NCBI RefSeq assembly: GCF_016734815.1
Contig: NZ_JAERQF010000002.1
Coordinates: 247,038 to 311,037 of the forward strand
Length of the DNA stretch: 64,000 nt
From: Hymenobacter rubidus
GTDB taxonomy: Bacteria > Bacteroidota > Bacteroidia > Cytophagales > Hymenobacteraceae
Direction: 5' to 3'
Of the stretch, positions 1-9,833 are shown in pieces. The notes below the pieces were generated by a model. That model searched no databases and had not been told where the DNA came from. It saw nothing but the letters and a program-made list of their open reading frames with translations. Within the stretch, counting starts at the first letter, position 1. Every line of letters starts with the position of its first letter. The position numbers and the translations under genes are program-made.

Positions 1-35
1 GCAAGTAGTTGGCCAGTGCTAGTTCTTTGCCAGCC

Positions 36-3000
36 TTATCGCACAATTTCCACCCAGCCCTTCACCCGCGTGTCTCCCTCGGCCCGGCCCAGCAGGAAGT
101 AGTAGAGGCCGGCCGGCAGGCCCGCGCCGTTCCAGTCGTTGTGGTATTCGGGCGTGTCGAACACCTTTTGGCCCCAGCGCGAAAACACTTGCAGCCGGCC
201 CGGACAGCCGCCCAGCTCCGGCGCAAACGTGTCGTTTTGCCCGTCGCCGTTGGGCGTGAAAATGTTGGGCAGGCGGGTGGCCTGCACCTGCACGGGCAGC
301 AGCGTGAACTGATTCGAGCAGCTGCCATTCGGGGCGTTGAGCACCGCCGCCAATGGCTGGTAACGCCCGGCCGCCAGGTAGGCATGCTCCACCACGGCGC
401 CGGTGGCCGGGGCGCTGCCATCGCCAAAGTCCCACTGCACGTGGGCCGCTGCGCTCCCCGTCGCTTCGAAACGCAGGCGGCGGGGCGCGTAAGTGTTGTC
501 GGGGCAGCCGGGCACCGTCCAGTGCGCCGTGATGCTGCCCTGCGCCGGCACCGTGACGTGATAAGTGAGGGTAGCGCAGGCGCCCGGCAGCTCGTAGTGC
601 AGCTCGGTGGTGCCCGGCGCGGCTGGAGGCGTAAAGGTGCCGGCGGCCGTCACGTTGGGCCCGCTCCAGGTGCCACCGGTGGGCGTGGCGCGGAGCATAA
701 AAGGCGCCTGGCTGCCGCAGAGCACGGTATCGGCGGGCAGGTGGCCGGTGGGCACCAGGCTCACCACTACCGTCTGGGACGATACCACCGGGCAGTTGAT
801 GTTGGGGAAATTCCAGGTATAGCTCACCGTGTAGCGGCCCGGCCCCACGTCGGCGGGGTTAAAGCGGTTGCCCACCACCCCCGGCCCGCTGAAGACGCCC
901 CCCGCCGGCACCGCCAACAGCACCACCCCGTGCGGCGGCGACGCCAGGCAGAAGTTGATGGGCGTGATGGGTTGCAGCAGCACGTTGGGCATGGGCAACA
1001 CCCGCAGCCGCAGGGTGCCCGCCGTGGGGCATTGCGTAGCATTGGTGGGGGTAGGGCCGGTGTAGGATAGCACCTGCACGCCGGCCAGTGCGGCCGAGGG
1101 TGTGAACACGAAGCCCGCCGCCACCGAGCCCGTCACGCCGGGCCCGGTCCAGATGCCGCCCGAAGGCGCGGCTTCCAGGCGCTGGGGCCCGGCCACGGCG
1201 CACATCACCGTGTCGGCCACCGTGAGTTGGGCGTAGCCGCCGGTGTTCACGTCCACCCGGCGGCTGGCGCGGCCGGGGCACTGCGGCGAGTTGAGGGACG
1301 GGGCGGTATAAGTCAGGTTTTGCGTGCCCGTCAGCAAGGGCGTCGACGTGAAGATGAAGCCCGTGGCCATCGTGCCCGTCACGCCCGGCCCGCTCCAGGT
1401 GCCGCCCGCCGGCTGGCCCCCGCGCAGCCGAAACACTTGGTTGGAAAGGCAGAAAGCGGTGTCGGGCGGCACGGTGGCCGTGCCGCCGGCCGGCAGGACG
1501 GTCACGCGCAGGGTGTCGCTCACGGGCGGGCAGTCGGCATCGCCCTGAAAACTGTATATCAGCAAATGCGGCCCGCCAATCAGGGCCACGCTGGGCGTAA
1601 ACACAAACGTGCCAATGCCCCCCGACACGCCCGGCCCGGTCCAGATGCCGCCCGCCGGCGTGCCGCCCAGCGCCATATCCGGGTCGTTGGCGCACACCTG
1701 CCGGGGCGGGCCAGCTTCGGGCTTGGGTATGTTTTTCACCGTCATCAGCAGCGAGGCCACCGCCGGGCAGCGGCCGCCCGCCACCTCGTACAGCACGTAG
1801 TGGCTGCCGGGGCCGGCCAGCACGGGGTCGAACACGGAAGTGCCCGGCGCCACGCCCTGCCCGCTAAACCGGCCCCCGGCGGGCAAGCCCGTGAGCGGTA
1901 TTTTGGCCTGCGGCACGCCCACCTGAATGCAGAAAATGCGCTGCGTGGCCGTGAGGCGCGCCGTGCCCTGCGGCAGCACCGTGATGCGCCGCGTGCTGGT
2001 GCCCGCGCAGCCATTGGCCGCCGGGGGGCTCACGTACGTGAGAATGTGGAGGCCTAGCTGGGCCGTGTCGGGGACAAACGAAAACCCCGTGGCCACGGAG
2101 CCCGTCACGCCCAGCCCGGTCCAGGTGCCGCCGGCCGGCGAGCCCCCCAGGCGTATGGGCTGCGCCCGCGCGCACACCGAGAGCGTATCGGTGACTGCCG
2201 TGGGCGAGCTGCTGACTTGAAAGGAGAATTTGAAGGCCGCGTTGTTGCAGCCCGGCACCGTGTTGATGGGCGGCGCCGCGTTGTGGGCGGCGTAGGTGTA
2301 GGCCCCGGCCGGAATGGGAATGCTCCGGCCGCCGCTCTGGTCGCAGGCGCACACGGCCTGGTAGAGCACCAGCTGCGAATCGAAGCGCGACATGCCGCCG
2401 TCGACGTGGTCGTCGGCCGAGGAGCCGAAAAAGGTGGCGTAGTCCAGCACGCGGGCGCCGTCCGATAGCTGCATCAGGTAGAAATCCTGCCCGTCGGTGC
2501 CGGGTTGCAGGGCGTTGGCCGTGGTGGGTAGGTTGAGGGTAGAACCCTGGTTGGGGTCCTGGCCGCCGCCCCAGCCGGCCAGCGCAATGCGCCCGTAGCA
2601 GTCCACGCCAAAGGCCGTGGGCGAAATATCGGCCGTGGCCCGCCCGCTCCCGAACACGGCGGCGTAGCCCGCCGTGCGCAGGTCGGGCGCCAGTTGCTGA
2701 ATAAACTGCTGCCCGCGCCGGTGATAGAATCGCGTGGTGTCGACGCCGGGCCAGGCTGCGCCCAGGGTTTGGCCCAGCACCAGCAACCCGCCGGGCGCCG
2801 ACCGCACAAAAAATGCCTGGTCGTAGGCGCCGGTGCCCAGGTAAGTAGCCTGCGTAAGCGCCCCGGCCGCCGTCACGCGGGCCACGAAGCCGTCCACGTC
2901 GCCGGCCAGGGTGGCGCGATAGCCGCCGGTGGCGCCGGCCAGGTTGGGGCTGGTAGTGCCACCCGCCACCAGCAGCCCGCCGGTGTCTTCGCGCTGCAAG

Positions 3001-4475
3001 GAGTAAGCAGCATCGGCACTGCTCCCGCCGAGCAGGGTTGCCCAGCGCACCTGGCTGAAGCTGGAGTCCAGGCTCATCACCAGCCCATCGGTGAGGCCGC
3101 CGTGGTAGGCCCCGGCCGCCACGCCCGGAAAATCGGTCGAGCCCGTGGTACTGGTCACGTACACATTGCCCTGCGGGTCGAGGGCCAGGTCGCCCCGGAA
3201 AGCGTCGCCGTAGTTGTGGCGTAAGCGCGGGGCCGGGGCGTTGGCGTCGAGCAGGCCATCGTTGCCGGTGCCGCCGAGGTAGGTACTGGCCCGCAGGCCG
3301 CCGCCGCTGGTGCTCAGCCGGGTCAGCACCAGGTCGGAACCGTTGGTGAGGGGGTAGTTGACGCCGAGCGGGGCCACGGCCGGCCCGCCCCGAAAGGTGT
3401 GGCTGAGCGCCGTGGTCGTGGTAGGGTAGTCGGTCGAAGAAGTAGTGCCGAGCAGCAGCAGCTCGCCGCGCCCGTTCACCAGCAGGCTGTGCGGAAATTC
3501 CAGGTTGTTGCCGCCCAGGTAAGTGGCCCAGGCCCGTGCCCCCGCGCCGGTGTTCGCGGTCAGAAACTTCATAATGGCAATGTCGATGCTGCCGTTGAAG
3601 CTCGTCTGGTAGGCGCCGGTGGTGGTCGGGTAGCCCTGGTTAAACACCACGCCGGCCGTGTAGAGGTTGCCGGCCGCGTCGTGGGTGGCAGCGAAGCCCC
3701 AGTTTTCTACCGTCGAGCCAGTGTAGGTGGCGAATTGCACGGCCGGGTCAATCACCAGCGGCCGGCGGTGGTCGTAGGTGCCCAGCCGGAAGCTCACCAC
3801 GTCGTTGCGCAGCTCGAAGGCACAGGCCACCGGCCGGGTTTGCCCATTGGCCGGGTTGGTTTGCCAGGCGCGGGGCTGGTATTCGGTGAAGGTGCCAATG
3901 GAGGTTTTGACCAGCAGGTTGCCCGTGGCCGGGTCGAGGGTCAGGCCATCGGCGCCTTGGTAGCGCAGGCGGGCCTGGGCAGGGTTGGCACCGGCCGCCA
4001 GCAGTAAATCGTATTCAAATTGCTGCGCCGGGCTCTCCTTCAGCACCAAATCGATGCCCGCCCACAGCTGCTGGTAGTGCAGCTGGCGCCAGGCCCGCAC
4101 CCCGGCGGCCCAGGTAGCAGGGGCGCCGCGCAGGTAATGGCGTTGGCCGACTACTTCGGTTTCGGCCCCGAGCCGGACTAAGGCGTTGGGCTGCTCAAAG
4201 GTGATGCGCAGCCCGTGAGCTTTTACCTGCCCATTGGGCATGGCAGAGGCTGGGGCCGCCCCGTGCGCCGGCAGGCCGGTGGAGAGGGCGTAAGTCAGGC
4301 CGGTTTTCTCCACGAATAGCCGCGCCCCTGGCGCCACCTGGGCGGCGTAGCGGGCGTGGGCATCCCACTGCCCGTGGTTTTCAATAAATTCGATGGCGCG
4401 GGCCGATTCTTGGGCCCATCCGGGCCGGGAAAACAACCCCAACAGCAGGCACAACAAGGTAGACGTTGAACGCAT
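36..4475 (-). CDS. Giant SBBP-repeat surface protein with T9SS type B sorting domain
   Basis: About 1479 residues. I start it at the ATG at 4475 because a clean signal peptide (MRSTSTLLCLLLGLFSRPGWA) follows; the open frame runs 23 codons further upstream without a signal. After the signal comes a DUF7948-like segment (FIENHGQWDAHARYAAQVA), then beta-propeller SBBP repeats (ATYLGG motifs) to about residue 720, then a long run of similar modules of the form GGTWSGPGV, then a PKD-like module (VQWDFGDGSAP) and a C-terminal gliding-motility-type domain (LPNIFTPNGDGQNDTF) that marks secretion through the type IX system. An extracellular adhesin-like or structural role is inferred. It is alone on its strand; the start is divergent from nothing and faces truA. 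Confidence 0.9.
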   Translation of the reverse strand: MRSTSTLLCLLLGLFSRPGWAQESARAIEFIENHGQWDAHARYAAQVAPGARLFVEKTGLTYALSTGLPAHGAAPASAMPNGQVKAHGLRITFEQPNALVRLGAETEVVGQRHYLRGAPATWAAGVRAWRQLHYQQLWAGIDLVLKESPAQQFEYDLLLAAGANPAQARLRYQGADGLTLDPATGNLLVKTSIGTFTEYQPRAWQTNPANGQTRPVACAFELRNDVVSFRLGTYDHRRPLVIDPAVQFATYTGSTVENWGFAATHDAAGNLYTAGVVFNQGYPTTTGAYQTSFNGSIDIAIMKFLTANTGAGARAWATYLGGNNLEFPHSLLVNGRGELLLLGTTSSTDYPTTTTALSHTFRGGPAVAPLGVNYPLTNGSDLVLTRLSTSGGGLRASTYLGGTGNDGLLDANAPAPRLRHNYGDAFRGDLALDPQGNVYVTSTTGSTDFPGVAAGAYHGGLTDGLVMSLDSSFSQVRWATLLGGSSADAAYSLQREDTGGLLVAGGTTSPNLAGATGGYRATLAGDVDGFVARVTAAGALTQATYLGTGAYDQAFFVRSAPGGLLVLGQTLGAAWPGVDTTRFYHRRGQQFIQQLAPDLRTAGYAAVFGSGRATADISPTAFGVDCYGRIALAGWGGGQDPNQGSTLNLPTTANALQPGTDGQDFYLMQLSDGARVLDYATFFGSSADDHVDGGMSRFDSQLVLYQAVCACDQSGGRSIPIPAGAYTYAAHNAAPPINTVPGCNNAAFKFSFQVSSSPTAVTDTLSVCARAQPIRLGGSPAGGTWTGLGVTGSVATGFSFVPDTAQLGLHILTYVSPPAANGCAGTSTRRITVLPQGTARLTATQRIFCIQVGVPQAKIPLTGLPAGGRFSGQGVAPGTSVFDPVLAGPGSHYVLYEVAGGRCPAVASLLMTVKNIPKPEAGPPRQVCANDPDMALGGTPAGGIWTGPGVSGGIGTFVFTPSVALIGGPHLLIYSFQGDADCPPVSDTLRVTVLPAGGTATVPPDTAFCLSNQVFRLRGGQPAGGTWSGPGVTGTMATGFIFTSTPLLTGTQNLTYTAPSLNSPQCPGRASRRVDVNTGGYAQLTVADTVMCAVAGPQRLEAAPSGGIWTGPGVTGSVAAGFVFTPSAALAGVQVLSYTGPTPTNATQCPTAGTLRLRVLPMPNVLLQPITPINFCLASPPHGVVLLAVPAGGVFSGPGVVGNRFNPADVGPGRYTVSYTWNFPNINCPVVSSQTVVVSLVPTGHLPADTVLCGSQAPFMLRATPTGGTWSGPNVTAAGTFTPPAAPGTTELHYELPGACATLTYHVTVPAQGSITAHWTVPGCPDNTYAPRRLRFEATGSAAAHVQWDFGDGSAPATGAVVEHAYLAAGRYQPLAAVLNAPNGSCSNQFTLLPVQVQATRLPNIFTPNGDGQNDTFAPELGGCPGRLQVFSRWGQKVFDTPEYHNDWNGAGLPAGLYYFLLGRAEGDTRVKGWVEIVR

Positions 4476-4571
4476 AAGCCGGATAGTAGAAAAGGAAATA
4501 TGGTTTCGCCGAAGCGCACAAAAACAGTGCCTTGCTTCAACCACACTCCCGCAAGCTACTGCCGAAATCGG

Positions 4572-5324
4572 CTATTCCGGTACTATGCCCGGTCCATACG
4601 TCACTTTACTGAGAAACAGGCCCCGCGCCGGGGCCGCGCCGCCGGCATCGACGCGCCGCTGGGCCCACAGCAGCGCCTGAAACTCACGTGCCGTCATCTT
4701 GCCCCGGCCCACGTCGAGCAGGGTGCCCACCACCAGCCGCACCATGCCCCGCACAAAGCGGTTGGCCCGGATGCGGAACACCCAGCCGCCCGGCGCGGCG
4801 TGCCAGCCGGCTTCGTAGCAGTAGCACACGTAGTGATTCTCGCCACCCTTCACCTTCGAAAAAGAAGTGAAGTCGAACTGCCCCACCAGGTAGCCGGCGG
4901 CCTCGTTCATAGCCGCCACGTCCAGCGGCCGGTCCACGTACAGGGCATGGTCGCGCCGAAACGGGTCGGGCTGGGTCACCACGAAATATTCGTAGGTGCG
5001 CTCCTCGGCCGAGAAGCGGGCGTGGTCGGCGTCGGCCACCGGGTGCAGGCGCAGGGCGCCAATGTCGGTAGGTAGGGCACGGCGCAGGCGGTAGAGGAGC
5101 TGCTCCAGCGTAAGGGCTTCGGGCAGCTCGGCCTCAAAATGGGCTACCTGGTGGCTGGCGTGCACGCCCGTATCGGTGCGCCCGCTGCCCAGCGAGTGGA
5201 TGGGCTGACGCAGCACCTGCGAGAGGCAGCGGTCCACTTCGGCCTGCACGGTGAGGGTGTGGGGCTGCACCTGCCATCCGTGGTAGCGCGTGCCGTCGTA
5301 GGCAAGGTGAAAGAAGTAGCGCAT
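4572..5324 (-). CDS. truA: tRNA pseudouridine synthase A
   Basis: Cytoplasmic enzyme that isomerises uridines at positions 38-40 of tRNA anticodon stems to pseudouridine. The start at 5324 gives 250 residues, the normal length, beginning MRYFFHLAYDGTRYHGWQ, the conserved TruA N-terminus; an ATG nine bases upstream is also in frame. The catalytic aspartate lies in SGRTDTGVHA (Asp51), and RIRANRFVRGMVR in the second half is the conserved C-terminal motif. The stop lies about 100 bases from the start of the giant surface protein gene; no operon partner. Confidence 0.97.
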   Translation of the reverse strand: MRYFFHLAYDGTRYHGWQVQPHTLTVQAEVDRCLSQVLRQPIHSLGSGRTDTGVHASHQVAHFEAELPEALTLEQLLYRLRRALPTDIGALRLHPVADADHARFSAEERTYEYFVVTQPDPFRRDHALYVDRPLDVAAMNEAAGYLVGQFDFTSFSKVKGGENHYVCYCYEAGWHAAPGGWVFRIRANRFVRGMVRLVVGTLLDVGRGKMTAREFQALLWAQRRVDAGGAAPARGLFLSKVTYGPGIVPE

Positions 5325-5364
5325 GAAGCGCAAAAGTACCGCAGCGCGGACTTTGTGACCCGTG

Positions 5365-7044
5365 CTACTCCACCACCACGCGCTTGGCCAGCGTGGCCGC
5401 CCCGGCCACTTGCAGGCGCAGGGTGTACACGCCCGGCGCTAGCCCACTGGTTTCAACCTGAAAACTAGCGCCACTCACGGCTGGGCGGCGCACTACCTGG
5501 CCCAAGGCATTCAGCAACTCGGCCTGGGTGGGCAGAGTGCCAGCGGGCAGCGTCACGGTGAAGGCCTCGTGGGCCGGGTTGGGGAACAAGGAAAAGTCGG
5601 CCGCGGTGGAGCGGGCGGTGGCGCTGGGTGTGGTCACGGTGAAGGTGATGCCGCCCGTGGTGCCCCCGGCCGTGGTGATGGTGGCCGGGCCGGTGGTGGC
5701 GCCAACGGGCACGAAGGCCGTCACGGTGGTTGCATTCACCACGGCGAAGACGGTGGCCGCCGTGCCGTTGAAGCGCACGCTGGTGGCGCTGCTCAGGTTG
5801 GTGCCCGTCAGCGTCACGCTGGTGCCCACTGGCCCGCTGGTCGGGTTCAGGCTGGTGAGGGTGGGGGCAGGGATGGCAACGGCCGCCGTGACCTCGCGAA
5901 TCTTATTGTTGCGGAAATCGCCCACGTACACGTTGCCGGCCACGTCCACGGCCACACCGCTCGGAAAGTTAAACAAGGCGGCAGTGCCCGTCCCGTCCAT
6001 AAAGCCGGACGTGGTGCCAGTGGCGCCCCCGCCGGCCAGCGTGGTTACTACCCCACCCGCCGTCACCTTCCGAGTCTTATTGTTGTTGCCGTCGGCCACG
6101 TACACGTTGCCGGCCGCGTCCACAGCCACGCTGCTCGGAAAGTTAAATAAGGCGGCAGTGCCCGTCCCGTCCGTGGCGCCCGGCGTGAGGCCCGAAGTGC
6201 CCCCGCCGGCCAGCGTGGTTACTACCCCGCCCGCCGTCACCTTGCGAATCTTGTTGTTGCCGCGGTCGGCCACGTAGACGTTACCGGCCGCGTCCACGGC
6301 CACGCCGCTTGGGCCGCTGAACAAGGCAGCAGTGCCCGTCCCGTCCGTGGCGCCGGGCGTGGTGCCAGTGGCGCCCCCGCCGACCAGCGTGGTCACCACC
6401 CCGGCCGCCGTCACCTTACGAATTTTGTTGTTGGCTAAATCGGCCACGTAGACGTTGCCGACTGCGTCCAAGGCCACGCCATCTGGACCGTTGAACAAGG
6501 CAGCAGTGCCTGTCCCGTCAGCAGAGCCGGACGTGGTGCCAGTGGCGCCCCCGCCGGCCAGCGTCGTCGTCACCCCGGCCGCCGTCACCTTCCGAATTTT
6601 GTTGCCGCCGTATTCGGCCACGTACACGGTGCCGGTCGCGTCCACGGCCACACCATATGGCCTGTTGAACAAGGCGGCGGTGCCCGTCCCATCGGCAGAG
6701 CCGGACGTGGCGCCAGTGGCGCCCCCGCCGGCCAGCGTGGTCACCACCCCGGCCGCCGTCACCTTCCGAATTTTGTTGTTGGCGTAGTCGGCCACGTACA
6801 CGTTGCCGGCCGCGTCTAAGGCCACGCCGGCCGGGCTACTGAACAAGGCGGCAGTGCCCGTCCCGTCGGTGGTTCCGACCGTGGTACCGTTAGCACTCCC
6901 TCCCCCAGCCAGGGTAAAGACGATGTACTGGGCGCTGGCCCCCAACGGGCGCAGCAAGGCCAAGGCCGAGAGTAGCAACAGGGCCAGGCGTCGGCCGTAG
7001 CCGGAAAGCTTCCGGCTGGCCGGAAAAGAGAAGAGTTTTCTCAT
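5365..7044 (-). CDS. NHL-repeat beta-propeller protein with IPT domain and T9SS type A sorting domain
   Basis: 559 residues. A signal peptide ends near ASAQ. Six NHL-type repeats follow (core GVAVDAAGNVYVAD.GNNKIRKVTAGGVVTTLAGGG), each about 57 residues, so the DNA carries near-identical 171-bp direct repeats between about 5880 and 6900. Next is one IPT/TIG domain (LTSLNPTSGPVGTSVTLTG, about residues 390-470), and the end is a T9SS type A sorting domain (FSLFPNPAHEAFTVTLP ... KRVVVE). Probably secreted and surface bound; the ligand cannot be told. The repeat tract could recombine and change copy number. Confidence 0.92.
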   Translation of the reverse strand: MRKLFSFPASRKLSGYGRRLALLLLSALALLRPLGASAQYIVFTLAGGGSANGTTVGTTDGTGTAALFSSPAGVALDAAGNVYVADYANNKIRKVTAAGVVTTLAGGGATGATSGSADGTGTAALFNRPYGVAVDATGTVYVAEYGGNKIRKVTAAGVTTTLAGGGATGTTSGSADGTGTAALFNGPDGVALDAVGNVYVADLANNKIRKVTAAGVVTTLVGGGATGTTPGATDGTGTAALFSGPSGVAVDAAGNVYVADRGNNKIRKVTAGGVVTTLAGGGTSGLTPGATDGTGTAALFNFPSSVAVDAAGNVYVADGNNNKTRKVTAGGVVTTLAGGGATGTTSGFMDGTGTAALFNFPSGVAVDVAGNVYVGDFRNNKIREVTAAVAIPAPTLTSLNPTSGPVGTSVTLTGTNLSSATSVRFNGTAATVFAVVNATTVTAFVPVGATTGPATITTAGGTTGGITFTVTTPSATARSTAADFSLFPNPAHEAFTVTLPAGTLPTQAELLNALGQVVRRPAVSGASFQVETSGLAPGVYTLRLQVAGAATLAKRVVVE

Positions 7045-7850
7045 GCAGAAGGAAAAGATGAAATGGAGATAGAATCGACGCGCCCGATAAGAGAGTCGTA
7101 AATGAGGCTAAAGGTATGCCGTGGCAATACAGTAACCTATAACAACATTAGTATTATTCTGAGCTGTTTTTGTGAAAAAATAGGCGGGCGGTAGCAGGGG
7201 CTTGGCTGCCCATCGCGGCCCTCGAACCGGCCTCCGACGACCGCAGCCGCTCCCTCCATAACGACGAAGCACTGCCTGTAACATTCGGGCATTCGGCAGT
7301 GACGAAGGGCTGCCTGCTGCCGTCGGGTACTCGCACCGGCAAAACGTTTTCCGAAACCTTCCGGTATTCCTGCCGGACCAGCAAAAGGCCGCCCCAAACA
7401 GTCACGCCCTCAACGCCCACCTCATCGACGATACGAACCGGTGGCCGCTTATTTCCCGCACGACGAGGCGCGCTGCGCCGTCTATTTCCGAGTAGGCCTG
7501 CTGCAAGCTCCCGCGGCGGCGAAGGAGAAGGCCGAAGTCAAGGAACGGTATCAAAAAGGAACAAAAAAGAACGTCCTGCTGAGCGCAGTCGAAGCATCTC
7601 TACCGCAGCAGTAATCCCAACCATCAGGATTACAGCCGTTTCGAAGTCAGTGTCCGTGCGGTCAGTAGCGCGAACTTTGCCGTTCGCGTGCCAGAACGAG
7701 CTCGCGGCGCGGGGACGCGAACGACAACGTTCGCGCTACGGTACACCAACCCCGACACCGCGCTAGTTGCGCGGTAGAGATGCTTCGACAAGCTCAGCAG
7801 GACGTTCTACTCTAAACTTAACCGGGCCAGTATTGCCCGTCAGAACAAGC
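7045..7850. other. 806-bp gap with nested palindromes and a possible gene remnant
   Basis: I see no intact gene. On the + strand, about 7440-7610, one frame reads AAYFPHDEARCAVYFRVGLL, which looks like coding sequence but has no plausible start or continuous upstream frame, so it may be the tail of a decayed gene. The 3' half is taken up by palindromic repeats annotated separately. The first 100 bases, AT-richer, should hold the promoter of the NHL-repeat gene. Confidence 0.4.
7570..7806. repeat. Nested palindromic repeats (REP-like, copy 1)
   Basis: Outer arms are 7570-7606 and 7771-7806, reverse complements of the family CTGCTGAGC...GAAGCATCTCTACCGC except for a short divergent stretch. 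Inside them GTAGCGCGAAC (7665-7675) pairs with GTTCGCGCTAC (7729-7739), and GTAATCC (7611-7617) pairs with GGATTAC (7627-7633). The outer family recurs at 9698, 14703, 29846 and 38877. Confidence 0.8.
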
Positions 7851-9056
7851 CTACAGCTTCTCGTAAATCACCGCCGCGCCCTGGCCCACGCCCACGCACA
7901 TCACGGCTAGGCCGTAGCGCATGCCTTCGCCCCGGCGGTGCATCTCGTGCAGCAGTGTGGCCGTGATGCGGGCACCGGAGCTGCCCAGCGGGTGGCCCAT
8001 GGCAATGCTGCCGCCGTTCACGTTCACCTTGGCCATGTCCAGGCCCAGCTCGCGCACGCAGGCAATGCTCTGGGCCGCGAAGGCCTCGTTGAGCTCAATC
8101 AAATCGATTTCGTCGAGGGTGAGGCCGGCGCGCTCCAGCACCTTGCGGGTGGCCGGAATCGGACCCAGTCCCATCACCGAGGGGTCGACGCCCACCACGG
8201 CCGAGGCCACGACCCGCGCCAGCGGCTTGAGGTTGTAGCGCTGCAGGGCGTCGTCGTTCACCATCAGCACGGCCGCCGCGCCGTCGTTGATGCCGGCCGA
8301 GTTGCCGGCCGTCACGGTGCCGCCTTCGGGCTGGAAGGCGGGCTTCAGGGTCGCTAGCTTTTCAAGGGAAGAGAAGCGGGGCTGCTCGTCGGCGTCAAAT
8401 AGGGCCGTGTCGCCCTTGGGCTGCGGAATAAATACCGGCACAATTTCCTTGCGGAACCGGCCTTTCTCCAGCGCCCGCGCGTACTTGCGCTGGCTTTCGA
8501 AGGCGAAAAAGTCCTGCTCCTCGCGGGTCACGCCAAATTGCTTGGCCACGTTCTCGGCCGTCTGGCCCATGGCGTAGGGGTAGTGCAGCTTGCTCAGGCG
8601 CGGGTTGATGAAGCGCCAGCCCAGCGTGGTATCGTGGGCCGTGAGCTCGCGCCCGAAGGCCGACTCCGACTTGGCCATCACGAAGGGCGCGCGGGTCATG
8701 CTTTCGGCCCCGCCGGCCAGAAACACATCACCCTCGCCGCACTTAATGGCGCGGGCCGCGTCCATGATGCTTTGCAGGCCCGAGGCACAGAGGCGGTTCA
8801 CGGTGTTGCCTGGCACCGTGATGGGCAGGCCGGCCAGCAGCGCCGCCATGCGCGCCACGTTGCGGTTGTCTTCGCCGGCCTGGTTGGCGGCGCCGATGAT
8901 GACGTCCTCAATGGCATTTTTATCAACGGATGGATTGCGGCGCATCAGCTCGCGGAGCACGTGGGCGGCCAAATCATCGGGACGGACGCTGCTCAGAGCG
9001 CCTGCAAATTTTCCAATCGGGGTACGCACCGCGTCCACGATATAAGCAGTTGGCAT
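7851..9056 (-). CDS. Thiolase (acetyl-CoA C-acyltransferase)
   Basis: 401 residues from the ATG at 9056 (MPTAYIVDAVRTPIGKF); five extra in-frame codons upstream are not needed. It catalyses thiolytic cleavage of 3-ketoacyl-CoA, or the reverse condensation, in beta-oxidation or aromatic degradation; which one cannot be decided from sequence alone. The acyl-accepting cysteine is in NRLCASGLQS (Cys90); the catalytic histidine is in GGSIAMGHPLGSSGARI and the second cysteine in MCVGVGQG near the C-terminus. Length and motifs match FadA/PcaF-type thiolases. No 3-hydroxyacyl-CoA dehydrogenase gene is adjacent. Confidence 0.95.
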   Translation of the reverse strand: MPTAYIVDAVRTPIGKFAGALSSVRPDDLAAHVLRELMRRNPSVDKNAIEDVIIGAANQAGEDNRNVARMAALLAGLPITVPGNTVNRLCASGLQSIMDAARAIKCGEGDVFLAGGAESMTRAPFVMAKSESAFGRELTAHDTTLGWRFINPRLSKLHYPYAMGQTAENVAKQFGVTREEQDFFAFESQRKYARALEKGRFRKEIVPVFIPQPKGDTALFDADEQPRFSSLEKLATLKPAFQPEGGTVTAGNSAGINDGAAAVLMVNDDALQRYNLKPLARVVASAVVGVDPSVMGLGPIPATRKVLERAGLTLDEIDLIELNEAFAAQSIACVRELGLDMAKVNVNGGSIAMGHPLGSSGARITATLLHEMHRRGEGMRYGLAVMCVGVGQGAAVIYEKL

Positions 9057-9147
9057 CAGGTAAGAAATCAATGGCGGCGCAAGCGCCGGATGAGACTAAA
9101 TTTGTGGCCCCGGCACCGGCCCGGACCTGTTCTTCACTACAACAAAG

Positions 9148-9618
9148 ATGATACAAAGAATTCAAAGCGTGTTTTTACTGTTGCTGGCCCTGGCCATGCT
9201 CAGCGTGTTGGCCCTGCCGCTGTGGCACAAAGTCGACGGCCTCACCCACCAGGAACTGACCCTGACGGCCTTCGGTTTCGAAGCCAAAGGCCTGCAATTG
9301 CCGGCACCGGGCCCGGTGTGGCTTATCGGCGTGCTGGCAGCGGCCTCGGCTGCCGTGGCCGCGTTCGAAATCTTCCAGTTCCGCAGCCGCGCCAAGCAAC
9401 TGCTGCTGGGCTCCCTCAACCTGCTGCTCATCGTGGCCACGCTGGGCGCCATGTTCTACTTTTCCAGCAAAGGCGAGCAGCTGCTCAACATCAAGCTCGA
9501 AGGCGAACACCTGCCCGGCTTTTACCTGCCCACCCTGGCCCTGCTCCTCAACCTGCTGGCCAACCGCTTCATCCGCCGCGACGAGCAGCTGGTGCGCAGC
9601 ATGGACCGCCTCCGCTAG
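9148..9618 (+). CDS. DUF4293 membrane protein
   Basis: 156 residues, beginning MIQRIQSVFLLLLALAM, typical of the DUF4293 family known from Bacteroidota. Four hydrophobic segments are evident (about residues 5-25, 48-70, 80-100 and 118-135), so it should be a small inner-membrane protein. Function is not known. It is divergent from the thiolase gene with about 90 bases between the starts and is followed by a strong terminator. Confidence 0.88.
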   Translation: MIQRIQSVFLLLLALAMLSVLALPLWHKVDGLTHQELTLTAFGFEAKGLQLPAPGPVWLIGVLAAASAAVAAFEIFQFRSRAKQLLLGSLNLLLIVATLGAMFYFSSKGEQLLNIKLEGEHLPGFYLPTLALLLNLLANRFIRRDEQLVRSMDRLR

Positions 9619-9637
9619 CAGCGTTTTCTGACAACAA

Positions 9638-9672
9638 AAAAGGCCGCTGTAGTTGCTACAGCGGCCTTTTTT
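9638..9672 (+). terminator. Intrinsic terminator after DUF4293 gene
   Basis: Stem AAAGGCCGCTGTAG / CTACAGCGGCCTTT with a 3-base loop, followed by T residues. Confidence 0.9.
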
Positions 9673-9697
9673 GTTGAATAGGTTTGAAAATCAACCA

Positions 9698-9787
9698 GTC
9701 ATGCTGAGCGCAGCGAAGCATCTCGCGTGCCACCACTAATTATTGATTACTCCCCCACGCGAGATGCTTCGCTGCGCTCTGCATGAC
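9698..9787. repeat. REP-like palindrome (copy 2)
   Basis: Arms 9698-9729 and 9756-9787 are near-perfect reverse complements starting GTCATGCTGAGC and containing GAAGCATCTCGCG, separated by 26 AT-rich bases. Confidence 0.85.
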
Positions 9788-9833
9788 GAGCTATAGCATG
9801 ACGTATTAAGCGCCGTCAGTGGTCAAAAAGATG

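Noticed and set aside
9..1070. Long open frame on the + strand opposite the giant surface protein (similar ones at 11581-12897, 28225-29724, 39026-40357, 45977-47209)
   Set aside because: Arg/His/Gly-rich translations without domains; they mirror real genes in GC-rich DNA.
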